A stretch of 64,000 bases of DNA, taken from the NCBI RefSeq assembly GCF_963675165.1, contig NC_087386.1, positions 1,476,931 to 1,540,930 on the forward strand, read 5' to 3'. This document shows, piece by piece, positions 31,273-42,700 of this stretch (positions are counted from its first letter, which is position 1; every line of letters starts with the position of its first letter). The notes beneath the pieces are model-generated. The model did no database searches. It saw only the letters and a program-made list of their open reading frames with translations, and had not been told where the DNA came from. Source of the DNA: Halichondria panicea. Taxonomy: Eukaryota; Porifera; Demospongiae; Suberitida; Halichondriidae. Both the position numbers and the translations under genes were made by a program.

Positions 31273-33830
31273 AGTAGAGACAAGAGTAACTATAGTACTG
31301 TAGTTCTACATAATTTATTATAATACATGTACTAACACTAACACACGAATCATTAAAATTACCACTGATGCAACTGCTGCGTAGGTATATATCTTCTGGT
31401 TGATCTTGAGGAATCAAGTTGACCTATAGAACACAGCTATATATGATTAAGCTAGCCTATAGCTCACAATGTACATGCTCACCTGTTTACCACCAAGGTA
31501 GTCCCTATATACCCATGGCAGCATAGTGCTGTAGTCCATTGCACGAGCCATCCTACATTAATTGTATGTGTCAATTTATAGCATTGCATTTTTAATATCA
31601 ATTCTCCATGACATATCAAAGACTTTACAATCAAATTGAACTTTGATAATCAAAAAATGTATATTCATTATTGAACGGTGGATCATAGACTATAAAACAG
31701 TTATTTGTCACGAGTTTTTACTTTCACCATTTTCTACTGAGCTTTACCCAGCTCCATGACGAGTTTATCCCAGTTTTAATTTTTGCGTCTTCTCTGAAAT
31801 TTTGCACTTCACGAAAATTTCCCGCTGCATGTACGGCAACCACTTGTCAGTTTGTATGGTTTCATAGTTGTAAAACCTCCGTGCATTTGTTCACAGTAAC
31901 TTGTTATAATACTCACTATATTAAAGAAATGATACAAGCAATTGAAACTATATAGACCGAGAAAGACTATTGTAATGAAAACTTGATATAGTTGTGACAG
32001 ACTGTCCACATGCATGCAGTAGAAATAGTTAGGAGAAAAAATAAGTTGATTCCAGCACTTGCTTCAGATTGAGATGTATAGTAAACATGACATTAAGTAC
32101 ACTATGGTAATGGGAGCAACTTATATTAGCTCACCAATGCTAGGAAATGGATCTCTGAACTGACACTTGACCTTTCTGGCTGGTTGAATTTCCTTGTACC
32201 TACATCCACACACAGAAGGCATATGTATACCTGTTGCTACATGTACATTATAGAGTTATATACTCTATTGTTCAAACACACTAATCAACAGAAATACCAA
32301 CTCACTCTAGTCCTCCATACTTCTCCTCCCAGGCATCAGCCAGGTCCTCCAGTATTGGCTCTTCATGGAGCGCCACAAACTGCTCTCTACAGAACTGGAA
32401 TGGAGGGACAAAACTTACCAAAGCTGCAGCCATCTTATAGGAAGATCACACGTACCTGGTTCATCTTATTCACAGAGCAGGGGTGTGTCCAGTAGCTATC
32501 ATGAACAGCAACAAATGGAACACCAGCCCTGCATGGAAGTATACAATGACATCATAGTCTTTGGAACAGATGCATGCATGCACAGTGTACGTACATCATG
32601 GCATGGTGTGCTATAGTTATTGTACATTTACTACATGCATGCATGTATACCATTGTACAGTAGCCCTCATATAAACGTTCCCGTTGCGTTTCAGTTGCAC
32701 GTAACGTTCCGTTTTTACAGAGTCAGAAAAACACTACTAAACGGTAGCGTATTATTCATAAACGCACCGTAATTACGTATACCGTTCTACCGAACATGCA
32801 CTTCAATTACTTGTTGAAGCAAATGCCATTGATTAGAAATGCATGCAAGAGAACGTGTAAACACAGCAAGCTACAAACAATTTGATGACCAAAATCTACA
32901 GCCATTAATCAAAAATACAAATGGTACGGTGCATATAAGGTAAAAAATGCATTTTAAACTGTAAAACTATACATGTAATGATCTCACCTGTGACAGTGTA
33001 GGGAGGTGAGTATCATGTGGATGGAGTCAATTGAGTGGACGAAATTAGGGGGCATCCCCATCTTCTGCCGTCTGGTGTCAGGGGGTGTAGTGAAGTCAGA
33101 GGAGGTGGTGTGAGCAACAGACTGTAACTTCACATAAGCCTGCCATGGAAGCATATATAGAGAAAGTATAGTACAGTCAATATTCTGATAACTCTGAACA
33201 AGGAAAACCCAGCAACCTACTGCATGAACAGTCCTTCTCTTTTACCTGTTTCATGGCTTGCTTGTGGTAGGGCTGCACTACGGGTAGGCCCAGAGGAGTG
33301 ATCCATTCCATTGGTCGTCCAGCCAGAGACACTTTACGGGCACTGGACGCCAACCAATCCTGCAGCAGGGAGAGATTAGACAAGGTGTACACAGAAGTGA
33401 AATGGAACACACACTCACTTGAATGAACCGAGCGTTGGCAAAGGACTCCCTCAGAGAAGCAAATACATTCCCTACCAGATAGTTAGAACAGTTCCAGAGC
33501 TGGTCATCTGGCACATGACCATCAATTTGTTTCTGTGGTTACATGTAGGAATCTGTTAATGCATGAATCATACTAGACTTCAAGTTATTATTATTATCAA
33601 AACACACTTCAATTTGCAATCGTCCCCCGATCCATGTAACACCGTACACAACAGTCATCACTGTAGTCTTGACAACCTGTAGAATTAAAAGCACTAATGT
33701 TAATAGTTAATAGTTAATTGGGAGGGATTGTGTGAAATTACTTTTCTATTAATTTTTCCTTCCAGTATCATGGCAATCTCATGACCATTGTCTGCATCTT
33801 TCTTGCGTAGCTGTTCTACCTGTGTTGGAT

Positions 33831-34341
33831 CATAGATAGAGTAGAGAGGGATTGGAAACGGAAGTGATTCACGTGATGTTTTACAATAAAGTCTACGTAT
33901 AGTGGCTCTGGGACCATCCGTGTATCTCCTCATAACTCCCGCAAAAGCCCGGGAAACTTATTGTGTCTAATGCATACACCTCAGAGCTATCCCCATTATT
34001 GAATCACATGCATGCCCCCTGAAAGTAGGTATCAATTGGAAACTAATCTTTATTGTCGTGAAGTAGCTAGAGGCATACACAGAGCGCTTTTTCATTCGTG
34101 TTTTTATAGTACCTATGATATAGCTAAGGCTGTGTAACTAAATCGTGTCCTGTGACCCAAATGGCCTCAAGTATGAGATAAAAGTTGATTTTTAGCAGCA
34201 GAACTGCTCGTGGACTTCCAAAACAATTCTCATGAATTATTTATGTTTAGCCCTCGTGTTAAAAGTAAGCCTCGATTAAAACCGCGGAGATACACGGATG
34301 GTACTTTGAGGGTATTCCAATCCCTCTCTACTTTATTTATG
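33831..34341. mobile_element. 511-bp DNA transposon (non-autonomous), copy 1
   Basis: Ends CATAGATAGAGTAGAGAGGG and CCCTCTCTACTTTATTTATG are inverted repeats. The 7-bp target duplication GTTGGAT is at 33824-33830 and 34342-34348. The interior has a CCGTGTATCTCC/GGAGATACACGG subterminal pair and no protein. It is the same family as 39203-39728, in the opposite orientation. Confidence 0.88.
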
Positions 34342-34410
34342 GTTGGATGTAGTGGCATGAGTAACGTTTGAGAGAGTGATTACACATAACTAAGTATTTT
34401 CACAACCGAT

Positions 34411-34466
34411 TTTAGATGTTTATCATCTTCATTGTTGGGACTGAAACACTGTTTGTTCATCAGCAG
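34411..34466 (+). promoter_or_regulatory. conserved upstream box retained before a truncated copy
   Basis: TTTATCATCTTCATTGTTGG and ACTGTTTGTTCATCAGCAG precede the 3' transporter fragment at 34570, whose 5' coding part is deleted. Confidence 0.45.
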
Positions 34467-34569
34467 CACATTGTAGTAGGATTGTTTACTTTTTTATCAT
34501 GTAATCAACATACACCTAGTACATTTCACAAACAATTCCCAAAAGTATTAAAATCATAAGGCCTTAACA

Positions 34570-34829
34570 TAATCAGACTTCTGACTGGCTACACGATGCT
34601 TCTATTATTTCTCTCGCTATCTCTGAATTACTTTGTTGAATTGCTACGAAATGGAATATATACTCTCCCTTCAATATATACTGCACTGAGTGTGATTGGA
34701 TTGGTCCTGTACTGCCTCCTGGCTCGCTGGTATAAAAGGAGAGTTAGAGACGAGGACTACAATGCACACAGAGTGGTGGAGGAGGTCTATGATCGATACT
34801 TCTCTCATGTACAGTACAGACAAGAGTAA
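34570..34829 (+). pseudogene. 3' fragment of a POT/PTR-like transporter
   Basis: Only the last 85 or so codons are left, starting inside LLTGYTMLLLFL and running to the normal tail and stop. The upstream region joins the array box and leader (KVLKS-like AAAAGTATTAAAATCA at 34538) straight to this point, so an internal deletion removed about 1.3 kb. Confidence 0.85.
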
Positions 34830-35001
34830 CTATAGTTGTAGTAACTATACTAATACATGCATTTAGTTACTAGTAGCCCAGAATCCAGCAATCTGATTGG
34901 TCAGTACAGGGTTTATATTTCCCATATTAACCTGTAAATTCTCATATAAACCTGTAATTTTCATGTTCACAACAACCATTCATTATTAATTTTTGTGTTT
35001 T

Positions 35002-35873
35002 TCAAACATGTTTTTTGTAGATTGTATTATAAAAAACAATGAGAAGTAACTGTTCTGTTTTTGGTAATGATAAAAAATTATAATGTTCAGTCGCTGTTAA
35101 TACGTTGGTTGTTGGATGTAGGCATAGAGAGATTGATGGTATAACGTTGCAGGCACTAAAGTTAAAGTTTGGAGGCATAAATTGACAGCAGTTGGTTTGT
35201 GATTTCTGTTGCACTGCCATCTGTGAGTGATCAGTGTGTGCCAGTATGTTAATTGGCTTTACGTTGAGGATGTCTGAAACTGACTTCTTTTGACACTCAG
35301 AAGTTCTCTTGTAGCTGCGAACTCCTTCCAAGCTTCGGTGTCCAGTTGTTTCCATTATCATTTGTTCGTCCACTCCAGCGTTGTAGAGTCTAGTAGCAGC
35401 AGTTGCACGGAGTATGTATTAGAGGTTCAGCCTTCTTTTGTGACCCTAGTCCAGCTCTCTGCAAGCGCTTCATTTCGGAGTCTAGGCACACTCAAAAGTC
35501 AGCAAAACAAGCATCCTTGAACAGGTCAATCCCGGATTTCCATTCTAATTATTCACCTTATGCAGATATCACTATCCAAACTGTACACTGCACCTGCCGT
35601 GATAAGAGGCCTGCAGACACTTTGCTTCATTCGCTTTGAGTTAGGTAGAGAAGATTGTGCAGGTTCTGTTGGCTCGTCCAGCTCCTCCTCCTTTCTTTGT
35701 TCTGTAGAAAGAGTAGCCAGCTCTGCCTCCACATTTATGTCGTAGAGGGCGCGGTCTATGCCTATGGGCTCGGTCATTATTATGCCGAGTACTTCTTCAG
35801 AAAAGAGCTTGTCTAGGCCTAGGTCTTCGTTCGCGTCCATTCTTTCGGTTAGTTTTTGAAATAAACCTAGCAA
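35002..35873 (-). pseudogene. fossil tyrosine-recombinase (Crypton-like) gene
   Basis: Minus strand. The end of a recombinase domain is readable: LRATAATRLYNAGVDEQ then METTGHRSLEGVRSYKRTS, with the family's arginine, GHRS and tyrosine positions. Upstream are an acidic N-terminal frame (35553-35873, MLGLFQKLTERMDANEDLG...) and a short EMKRLQRAGLGSQKKAEP segment in a shifted frame. The middle of the domain is missing and there are stops between the parts, so it is a dead internal-deletion copy. Identification as Crypton/DUF3504-like is from memory of the family pattern. Confidence 0.65.
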
Positions 35874-35881
35874 CTAAACTC

Positions 35882-36015
35882 GTTAGATACTATTTAGTCG
35901 GTATCTATGGGAATTATAAGCCCGCAGGCACTTGTAGTACCCTCGCTTCGCTCGGGATACTACAGCAGGCCTTTGGGCTTATAATTCCCATAGATACCTC
36001 CTAAACAGTATCTAA
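35882..36015. mobile_element. foldback MITE
   Basis: Inverted arms of about 45 bp: GTTAGATACTATTTAG...GGTATCTATGGGAATTATAA at the left against TTATAATTCCCATAGATACC...GTATCTAAC at the right. A small inner palindrome (GTAGTACCCTCG/CGGGATACTAC) lies between them. It directly adjoins the start of the recombinase fossil. Confidence 0.8.
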
Positions 36016-36710
36016 CTATTATGTACTAACACTACACGAATCATTACAGCTTACCACTGATGCAACTGTTGCTTAGATATCTTCTGGTTGATCTTGAGGA
36101 ATCAAGTTGACCTATGGAACACAGCTATATAAAATTATGATTAAGCTAGCCTAGCTCACAATATACATGCTCACCTGTTTACCACCAAGGTAATCCCTAC
36201 CCATGGCGGCATAGTGCTGTAGTCCATTGCACGAGCCATCCTACATTTATCTATGTGACAATTTATAGCATTGCATTTTTAATATCAATTCTCCATGACA
36301 TATCAACAATCAAATTGAACTTTGATAATAAAAAAAATTATATTGAACCCTGGATCATAATAATTAGACCATATTTATGACAAAACAGTTATTAATTTTG
36401 TCACGAGTTTTTCTTTACACAGCTCCATGACGAGTTTATCCCAGTTTAATTTTTGCGTCATCTCTGAAATTTTGCACTTCACTAAAATTTCCCGCTGCAT
36501 GTACGGCAACCACTTGCCAGTTTGTATGGTTTCATAGTTAGAAAACCTCCATGCATTTGTTCACATGCAGTAATTATTTTGTTATATTAAATATACTCAC
36601 TATATTAAAGAAATGATACAAGCAATTGAAACTATATAGATAAAGAAAGATTATTGTAATGAAAACCTGATATAGTTGTTAGACTGTCCACATGCATGCA
36701 GTAGAAATAG

Positions 36711-39700
36711 TTAGGAGAAAAAATAAGTTGATTTCAGCACTTGCTTCAGATTGAGATCACCTGAGATGTAGTAAACATGACATTAAGTACACTATGGTAA
36801 TGGGAGCAACTTATAATAATAATTATTAGCTCACCAATGCTAGGAAATGGATCTCTGAACTGACACTTGACCTTTCTGGCTGGTTGAATTTCCTTGTACC
36901 TACACACACAGAAGGCATACCTGTTGCTACATGTACATTATAGAGTTATATATTATAGAGTTATATACGTACTCCATTGTTCAAACAGAAACACGAACTC
37001 ACTCTAGTCTTCCATACTTCTCCTCCCAGGCATCAGCCAGGTCCTCCAGTATTGGCTCTTCATGAAGCGCCACAAACTGCTCTCTACAGAACTGTAATGG
37101 AGGGACAAAACTTACCAAAGCTGCAGCCATCTTATGAGAAGATAACATACCTGGTTCATCTTGTTCACAAAGCAGGGGTGTGTCCAGTAGCTATCATGAA
37201 CAGCAACAAATGGAACACCAGCCCTGCATGGTGTGCTATAGTTATCGTACATTTACTACATGTATACAATTGTAGAACACAAACTTTAATTACTTGTTGA
37301 AGCAAATGCCATTGATTAAAAATGCACATGTGAGAGAACGTGTAAACACAGCAAGCTACAAACAATTTGGTAACCAAAAATCTACAGCCAGGGTGTCATA
37401 CAGGGGAGGGGAAAAGGAGGGATATCTAGGTACTAGTTGGGGCCGGTCCATAGCTGGCAATTTTACATACTAACAGGGTATTGAACTAACAGTTAACCAA
37501 AATGTTCTAGTTACTTTTCTTATTTCCCCCCTCTACTTCAATATCCTGTATGACACCCTGTATGACAGCCTGTATGACACCCTGACAGCCATTAATCAAA
37601 AATACAAGTGGTATGGTACATATAAGGTAAAAAATGCATTTTAAACTGTAAAACTAGTACATGTAATGATCTCACCTGTGACAGTGTAGGGAGGTGAGCA
37701 TCATGTGGGTGGAGTCAATTGAGTGGACGAAATTAGGGGGCATCCCCATTTTCTGCCGTCTGGTGTCAGGGGGTGTGGTGAAGTCAGAGGAGGTGGTGTG
37801 AGCAACAGACTGTAACTTCACATAAGCCTGCAGGAAGCATATAATTATAGAGAAAAGTATACAGTCAATAATCATTCTGAATAAAAAATCCAGCCACCTA
37901 CTGCATGAACAGTCCTTCTCTTTATACCTGTTTCATGACTTGCTTGTGGTAAGGCTGCACTATGGGCAGGCCCAGAGGAGTGATCCATTCCATTGGTCGT
38001 CCAGCCAGAGACACTTTACGAGCACTGGATGCCAACCAATCCTGCAGAAGAGAGAGATTAGTCAAGGTGTACACACAAGTGAAATAGAACACACACTCAC
38101 TTGAATGAACCGAGCGTTGGCAAAGGACTCCCTCAGAGAAGCAAACACGTTCCCCACCAGATAGTTAGAACAGTTCCAGAGCTGGTCATCCGGCACATGA
38201 CCATCAATTTGTTTCTGTGGTTACATGTATTAAATGCACGAACTACTACATACGGTTATTATTATTATCAAAACACACTTCAATTTGCAATCGTCCCCCA
38301 ATCCATGTAACACCGTACACAACAGTCATCACTGTAGTCTTGACAACCTGTACAATCGAAAGTATACATGCAATGACAATATAGTTGGGAGGGAGTGTGT
38401 GTATTTACTTTTCTATTGATTTTTCCTTCCAGTATTGTGGCAATCTCATGACCATTGTCCGCATCTTTCTTGCGTAGCTGTTCCACCTGTATTGGCAAAG
38501 ATGTAGTACACGAGTCACGTTTGACAGAAGTGAACTAATTACACATGATCATAATAATTATTAAGTATTGCACAATCGATTATCATCTTCATTGTTGGGA
38601 TCGACTGAAACACTGTTTGTTCATCAGCAGCACATTGTGTAGCAGGCCAAAAGTATTAAAACCAGAGGAACAGTTGACACATAGCATCAGCCTGCATGAA
38701 ATAAGTGAAAGAATGGACTCCACTAACAGCAGCTCAAGAGACCATACAAAGCCAGTGATAAGAAAGAGATGCAAGTATCAAGTGAGGTGGTTCTATTCAA
38801 AAGGAGCATTTCTTATTCTATTGTGGACTACACTTATCAGTGCGGCTGTGTGGTCTTATGGGACAGATATGGGAGGATTTGCCTCACATGCAGTAGAAGG
38901 AAGATTGAACAGGGAAACTGTTTCTCTAATGTTCATTGTAATACCATTTCTAGTTTACATTACCATCCCAGTTGTATAGGATGGTTAGCAGATGCTAAGC
39001 TAGGGAACTACAGAGTCTTTAAAATCAGCTGCTTCTTTTTAGTAGTCACATCGATAATCACGTGCATCAGTAATCTCTGTGCTCCTATGATAAACTCTAT
39101 TGCACTAAGATACACAAGTGCTGTCATCATAGCACTAGTAGTCGCAGTGGGTATAGCAAGTATAGCAGTTTGTATAATGACAGCCTTACAACTTGGTCTA
39201 GACATAGATAGAGTAAAGAGGGATTGGAAACGGAAGTACCCTCGAAGGTACCATCCGTGTATCTCCGCGGTTTTAACCGAGGCTTACTTTTTAACACGAG
39301 GGCTAAACATGAATAATTCATGAGAATTGTTTTGCTCTCTGTAAAAAGTCCATGAGCAGTTCTGCTGCTAAACATTAACTTTCTCTAATACTTGAGGCCA
39401 TTTGGGATACAGGACACTATTTAGTTACAAAGCCTTAGCTATATCAAAGGTACTATAGGAACACAAGCATGAAAAAGCGCTCTGTGTACCTCTAGCTACT
39501 TCACGACAATCGAGATTTTGTTTCCCATTGATACCTATACTATCAGGGGGCATGTGATTCAGTAATGGGGGTAGCTCTGAGATGTATGCTTTAGACACAA
39601 TAAGTTTCCCGGGCTTTTGCGGGAGTTATGATGAGATACACGGATGGTCCCAGAGCCACTACGTAGACTTCATTGTAAAACATCACGTGAATCACTTCCG

Positions 39701-42700
39701 TTTCCAATCCCTCTCTACTCTATCTATGGTCTAGATCAAATGCCAGATGCTTCATCCACCAACATTTCAAGTTTCATCGGTTGGTTTGTGTTTTCACTCA
39801 TTCTTGGATGTTGGATTGCTGACTGGCTATCAAATATGCTCGTGTATTGCAGTTCGCCAATCAGAAAAGAGCTCCTATTTAGCTTATTTCCAGTGACTTG
39901 TATGGTAGTTATTTTGTTTTTGTTAGATCCAAAATGGCTAATTATAGAACCAAAGTCGCCTAAAGCCATCAAAACCATCTACCAAGTTCTCAAGTTCGCA
40001 GCCAAGCACAAGGCTCCTATTTATCGCAGTGCTCTCACATACTGGGAGGAAGACGTACCCTCTAGACTGGACCTGGGGAAGACAAAATATGGTGGTCCAT
40101 TCACTATAGAGCAAGTTGAAGATGTGAAAACCTTCCTAAGAATACTTGTGATATCTTTCCCAATATTTATCACTTTAACAGCGTGTTGGAATATGTTCAC
40201 ACTAGGTATCATAGCTGATAACTATGTAAACTGGGAAGTGTTGTTGCATCTTACTCTCTCTAACATGCACTACTAACACAGTTGTACATCAAGTATCATA
40301 TACACTTTTAGTTTGAGCTTTTGGTGGAGTGATATTGTTACAACAGTTGTCTACAAATTTGCATTGTGTATCCACTCATAAGAAACAGAGCACTCAGCTC
40401 TATCCGGCGAATTGGATGTGCGGTTTTATTGAATTTGTTATTGAATGTGCTTAATTTGTAGCCTCTACACAGGCTCTCCTTTTTCTGTTCTTTATCACAA
40501 TCGTTCAATAAGATAAAATACTGTCTTAATCGTTCAATGAGATAAAATACGGTATTAATTGGAGGAATAAAGAAAGAAATAGACGTAGAGTTAGGAAAAA
40601 GGAGAGCCTGTATCGGGAAGTCGCGTGAGGGTAGAAGGGTGGTAGAAGGATGAAAATGAGCGTGGGCATGCTGAGCTAGAGATGTTGGACTGCCCACGCA
40701 GATATCTATGACTAATAAAACTTTGCCTGCAGCAAGCTGGACATGGACTTGGAACTGGAAGTTTGCAAGCACTATAGCTAGCTATATACCTTAGGCTTAG
40801 CTAGATGATCTACTAGTCTAGATTGTGTGTTCAGATTCTATCAGACTATTACCTTTTCTTGTGTCTTTCTACATGCTAGTATAGATCTTAGTCATCATTA
40901 TCATATAGCAGGTAGCTACTGCCACCAGAGCTGGCCACGCTGGTTCTCTGATCTGACTTGCAGCACAGCTTGGGTGGTTGTCTCAGTACAGTTTTATTAA
41001 CTCTGAATGCGTGGGAGAATACCTTACGTCATGATTGTGGGCTACATATCGCCCACGTTCATAAAAATCCTTGTGGATCACGCGATTTCCTAAACCAGGC
41101 CTTACTTTTTCTTAACTGTACGCCCATTTCTTTCTTTGCTGCCTCACTATGTCTTTCTTATGATTTATGGATGAACAGTGACAACAGCAAGAAAAAGTAA
41201 GGCCTGGGATCGAGGCTACTTAATTTGATTGCACACTTTTATCAACATTTTGGAGGACCAGTTTTTGCAATGGGGGCTCCGAGTGGCTTATTACTTGTAC
41301 TCCTAATAAACGGGATACTGGAATTTGTGTGTGCCCAGTCACCATACAACATGCGAGGACTTCTAACTGGCTATACGATGTTTCTATTGTTTCTCTCACT
41401 ATCTCTGAACTACTTTGTTGAATTGCTACGAAATGGAAAACATTTTCCAATTTACACTTTCCCATCAATATATACTGCACTGAGTGTGATTGGATTGGTC
41501 CTGTACTGCCTCCTGGCTCGCTGGTATAAGAGGAGAGTTAGAGACGAGGACTACAATGCACACAGAGTGGTGGAGGAGGTCTATGATAGATACCTCTCTC
41601 ATGTACAGTAGAGACAAGAATAACTGTAACTGTCAAGTAGATAATATATAATACCGTAGATCTATACTTATACTAATTATATTTACGGTGTATATAATTA
41701 TGTACTGTATTTACTTGATTAAACGCCCTCCTTGAATAAACACCCAGGGTAAAAGCTCTGTCTTTGTCAATAAATGCCCATCTTAAATAATCGCCCATAT
41801 ATGGGGCGTGGCACTGTGGGTGGAACTGAAATAGCACATGGAACCCAGTTGCAAGCATGGCAGCATAGAATAATAATACTCTTTATGATGCATCGATGGC
41901 AGAGAGAGAAATACAGACACAGAGGGCACTCCTATGACTTAAATTTAAGCTGAGACAGCAGCCCAAGAAGAGCACAATAACTGCTGCTGTGCAAGAGTTT
42001 TGGAGTAGACATAACAATAAACGCCCTCCTCGTTTAAACGCCCCCTCTAAAGACTTCGATCTGAAATAAACGCCCGGGCGTTTAATCAAGTAAATTAATA
42101 CGGTATGTAATACATATCAGGGTTCATCTAGTGGGGGGGGGGCTGGGGTGAACCTTCCCCCCAAAAATAATGACATCATCACATTAGTATATGATGTACA
42201 ATATGTAACTAGATCTACTGTGATGCACTAGCATGTAATAGGGTGTGTGGTCAACAAAAGAATGTGGGAGTGGCCAAACATTTTGCGGCGTGCGTCAACC
42301 TCCCCCCCAAACTTTTAATCCTAGGTGAAACCCTGCATAATTATGCTACACGAATCATTAGCTTACCACTGATGCAACTGCTGCGTAGGTATCTTCTGGT
42401 TGATCTTGAGGAATCAAGTTGACCTATAGACAACACAGCTATATATGATTAAGCTAGCCTATAGCTCACAATGTACATGCTCACCTGTTTACCACCAAGG
42501 TAGTCCCTACCCATGGCAGCATAGTGCTGTAGTCCATTGCATGAGCCATCCTACATGCATGACATCATTTTAGTATACATTATAACATGTATGGGGGGGG
42601 GGGGGGGGGGGACATGGTGAACTATATCTACATTAGTACAATTATAGGGGTGATCAGAGATCCATGCACAATAAGTTATTTTATCAGCCGTGACAATGTA

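Larger units (their letters stand above)
28882..31552 (-). pseudogene. decayed copy of POLRMT 3' exons around the transporter at 29644
   Basis: Minus strand. The motif-A exon (31552 to about 31485) has a 4-base gain that gives a stop after AAMG. The VNLIPQDQPED exon is at about 31370-31432. After the transporter come the CREQFVALHEEPILEDLADAWEEKYG exon (29160-29275), the EIQPARKVKCQFRDPF-type exon (about 28995-29062) and the terminal STYFFS exon ending at 28882. The central catalytic exons are missing through the same deletion junction as in the 25.7-28.4 kb copy (about 29300-29320 here). Confidence 0.8.
32029..36240 (-). pseudogene. second near-complete copy of the POLRMT C-terminal exons
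   Basis: Minus strand. It contains recognisable copies of all ten exons from motif A to the end: DGSCNGLQ exon 36175-36240, VNLIPQDQPED exon about 36058-36113, VEQLRKKDADNGHEIA exon about 33750-33823, VVKTT exon about 33600-33675, KQIDGHVPDD exon 33421-33534, DWLASS exon 33245-33360, AYVKLQ exon 32998-33150, HDSYWTH exon about 32455-32545, CREQFV exon about 32305-32400 and the STYFFS exon. Signs of decay are a stop in the second exon (EDI then TAA), IDSTHMM changed to IDSIHMI, and loss of the acceptor of the last exon. A transposon inserted at the edge of the VEQ exon, and the intron holds a transporter fragment. Confidence 0.85.
38711..41611 (+). pseudogene. POT/PTR-like transporter pseudogene with two transposon insertions
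   Basis: It begins with the normal MDSTNSSSRDHTKPVIRKRCKYQ. A 2-base gain near 38974 creates a stop before GWLADAK. A 526-bp transposon sits in QLGLDQ (39203-39728). A further shift occurs near 40265 (SNMHY then stop). A 760-bp element sits at 40459-41218. Removing both elements in the mind gives a contiguous family member to the tail at 41611. The copy lies within POLRMT intron 25 on the opposite strand. Being the copy nearest the intact POLRMT, it may represent the ancestral nested gene. Confidence 0.88.
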
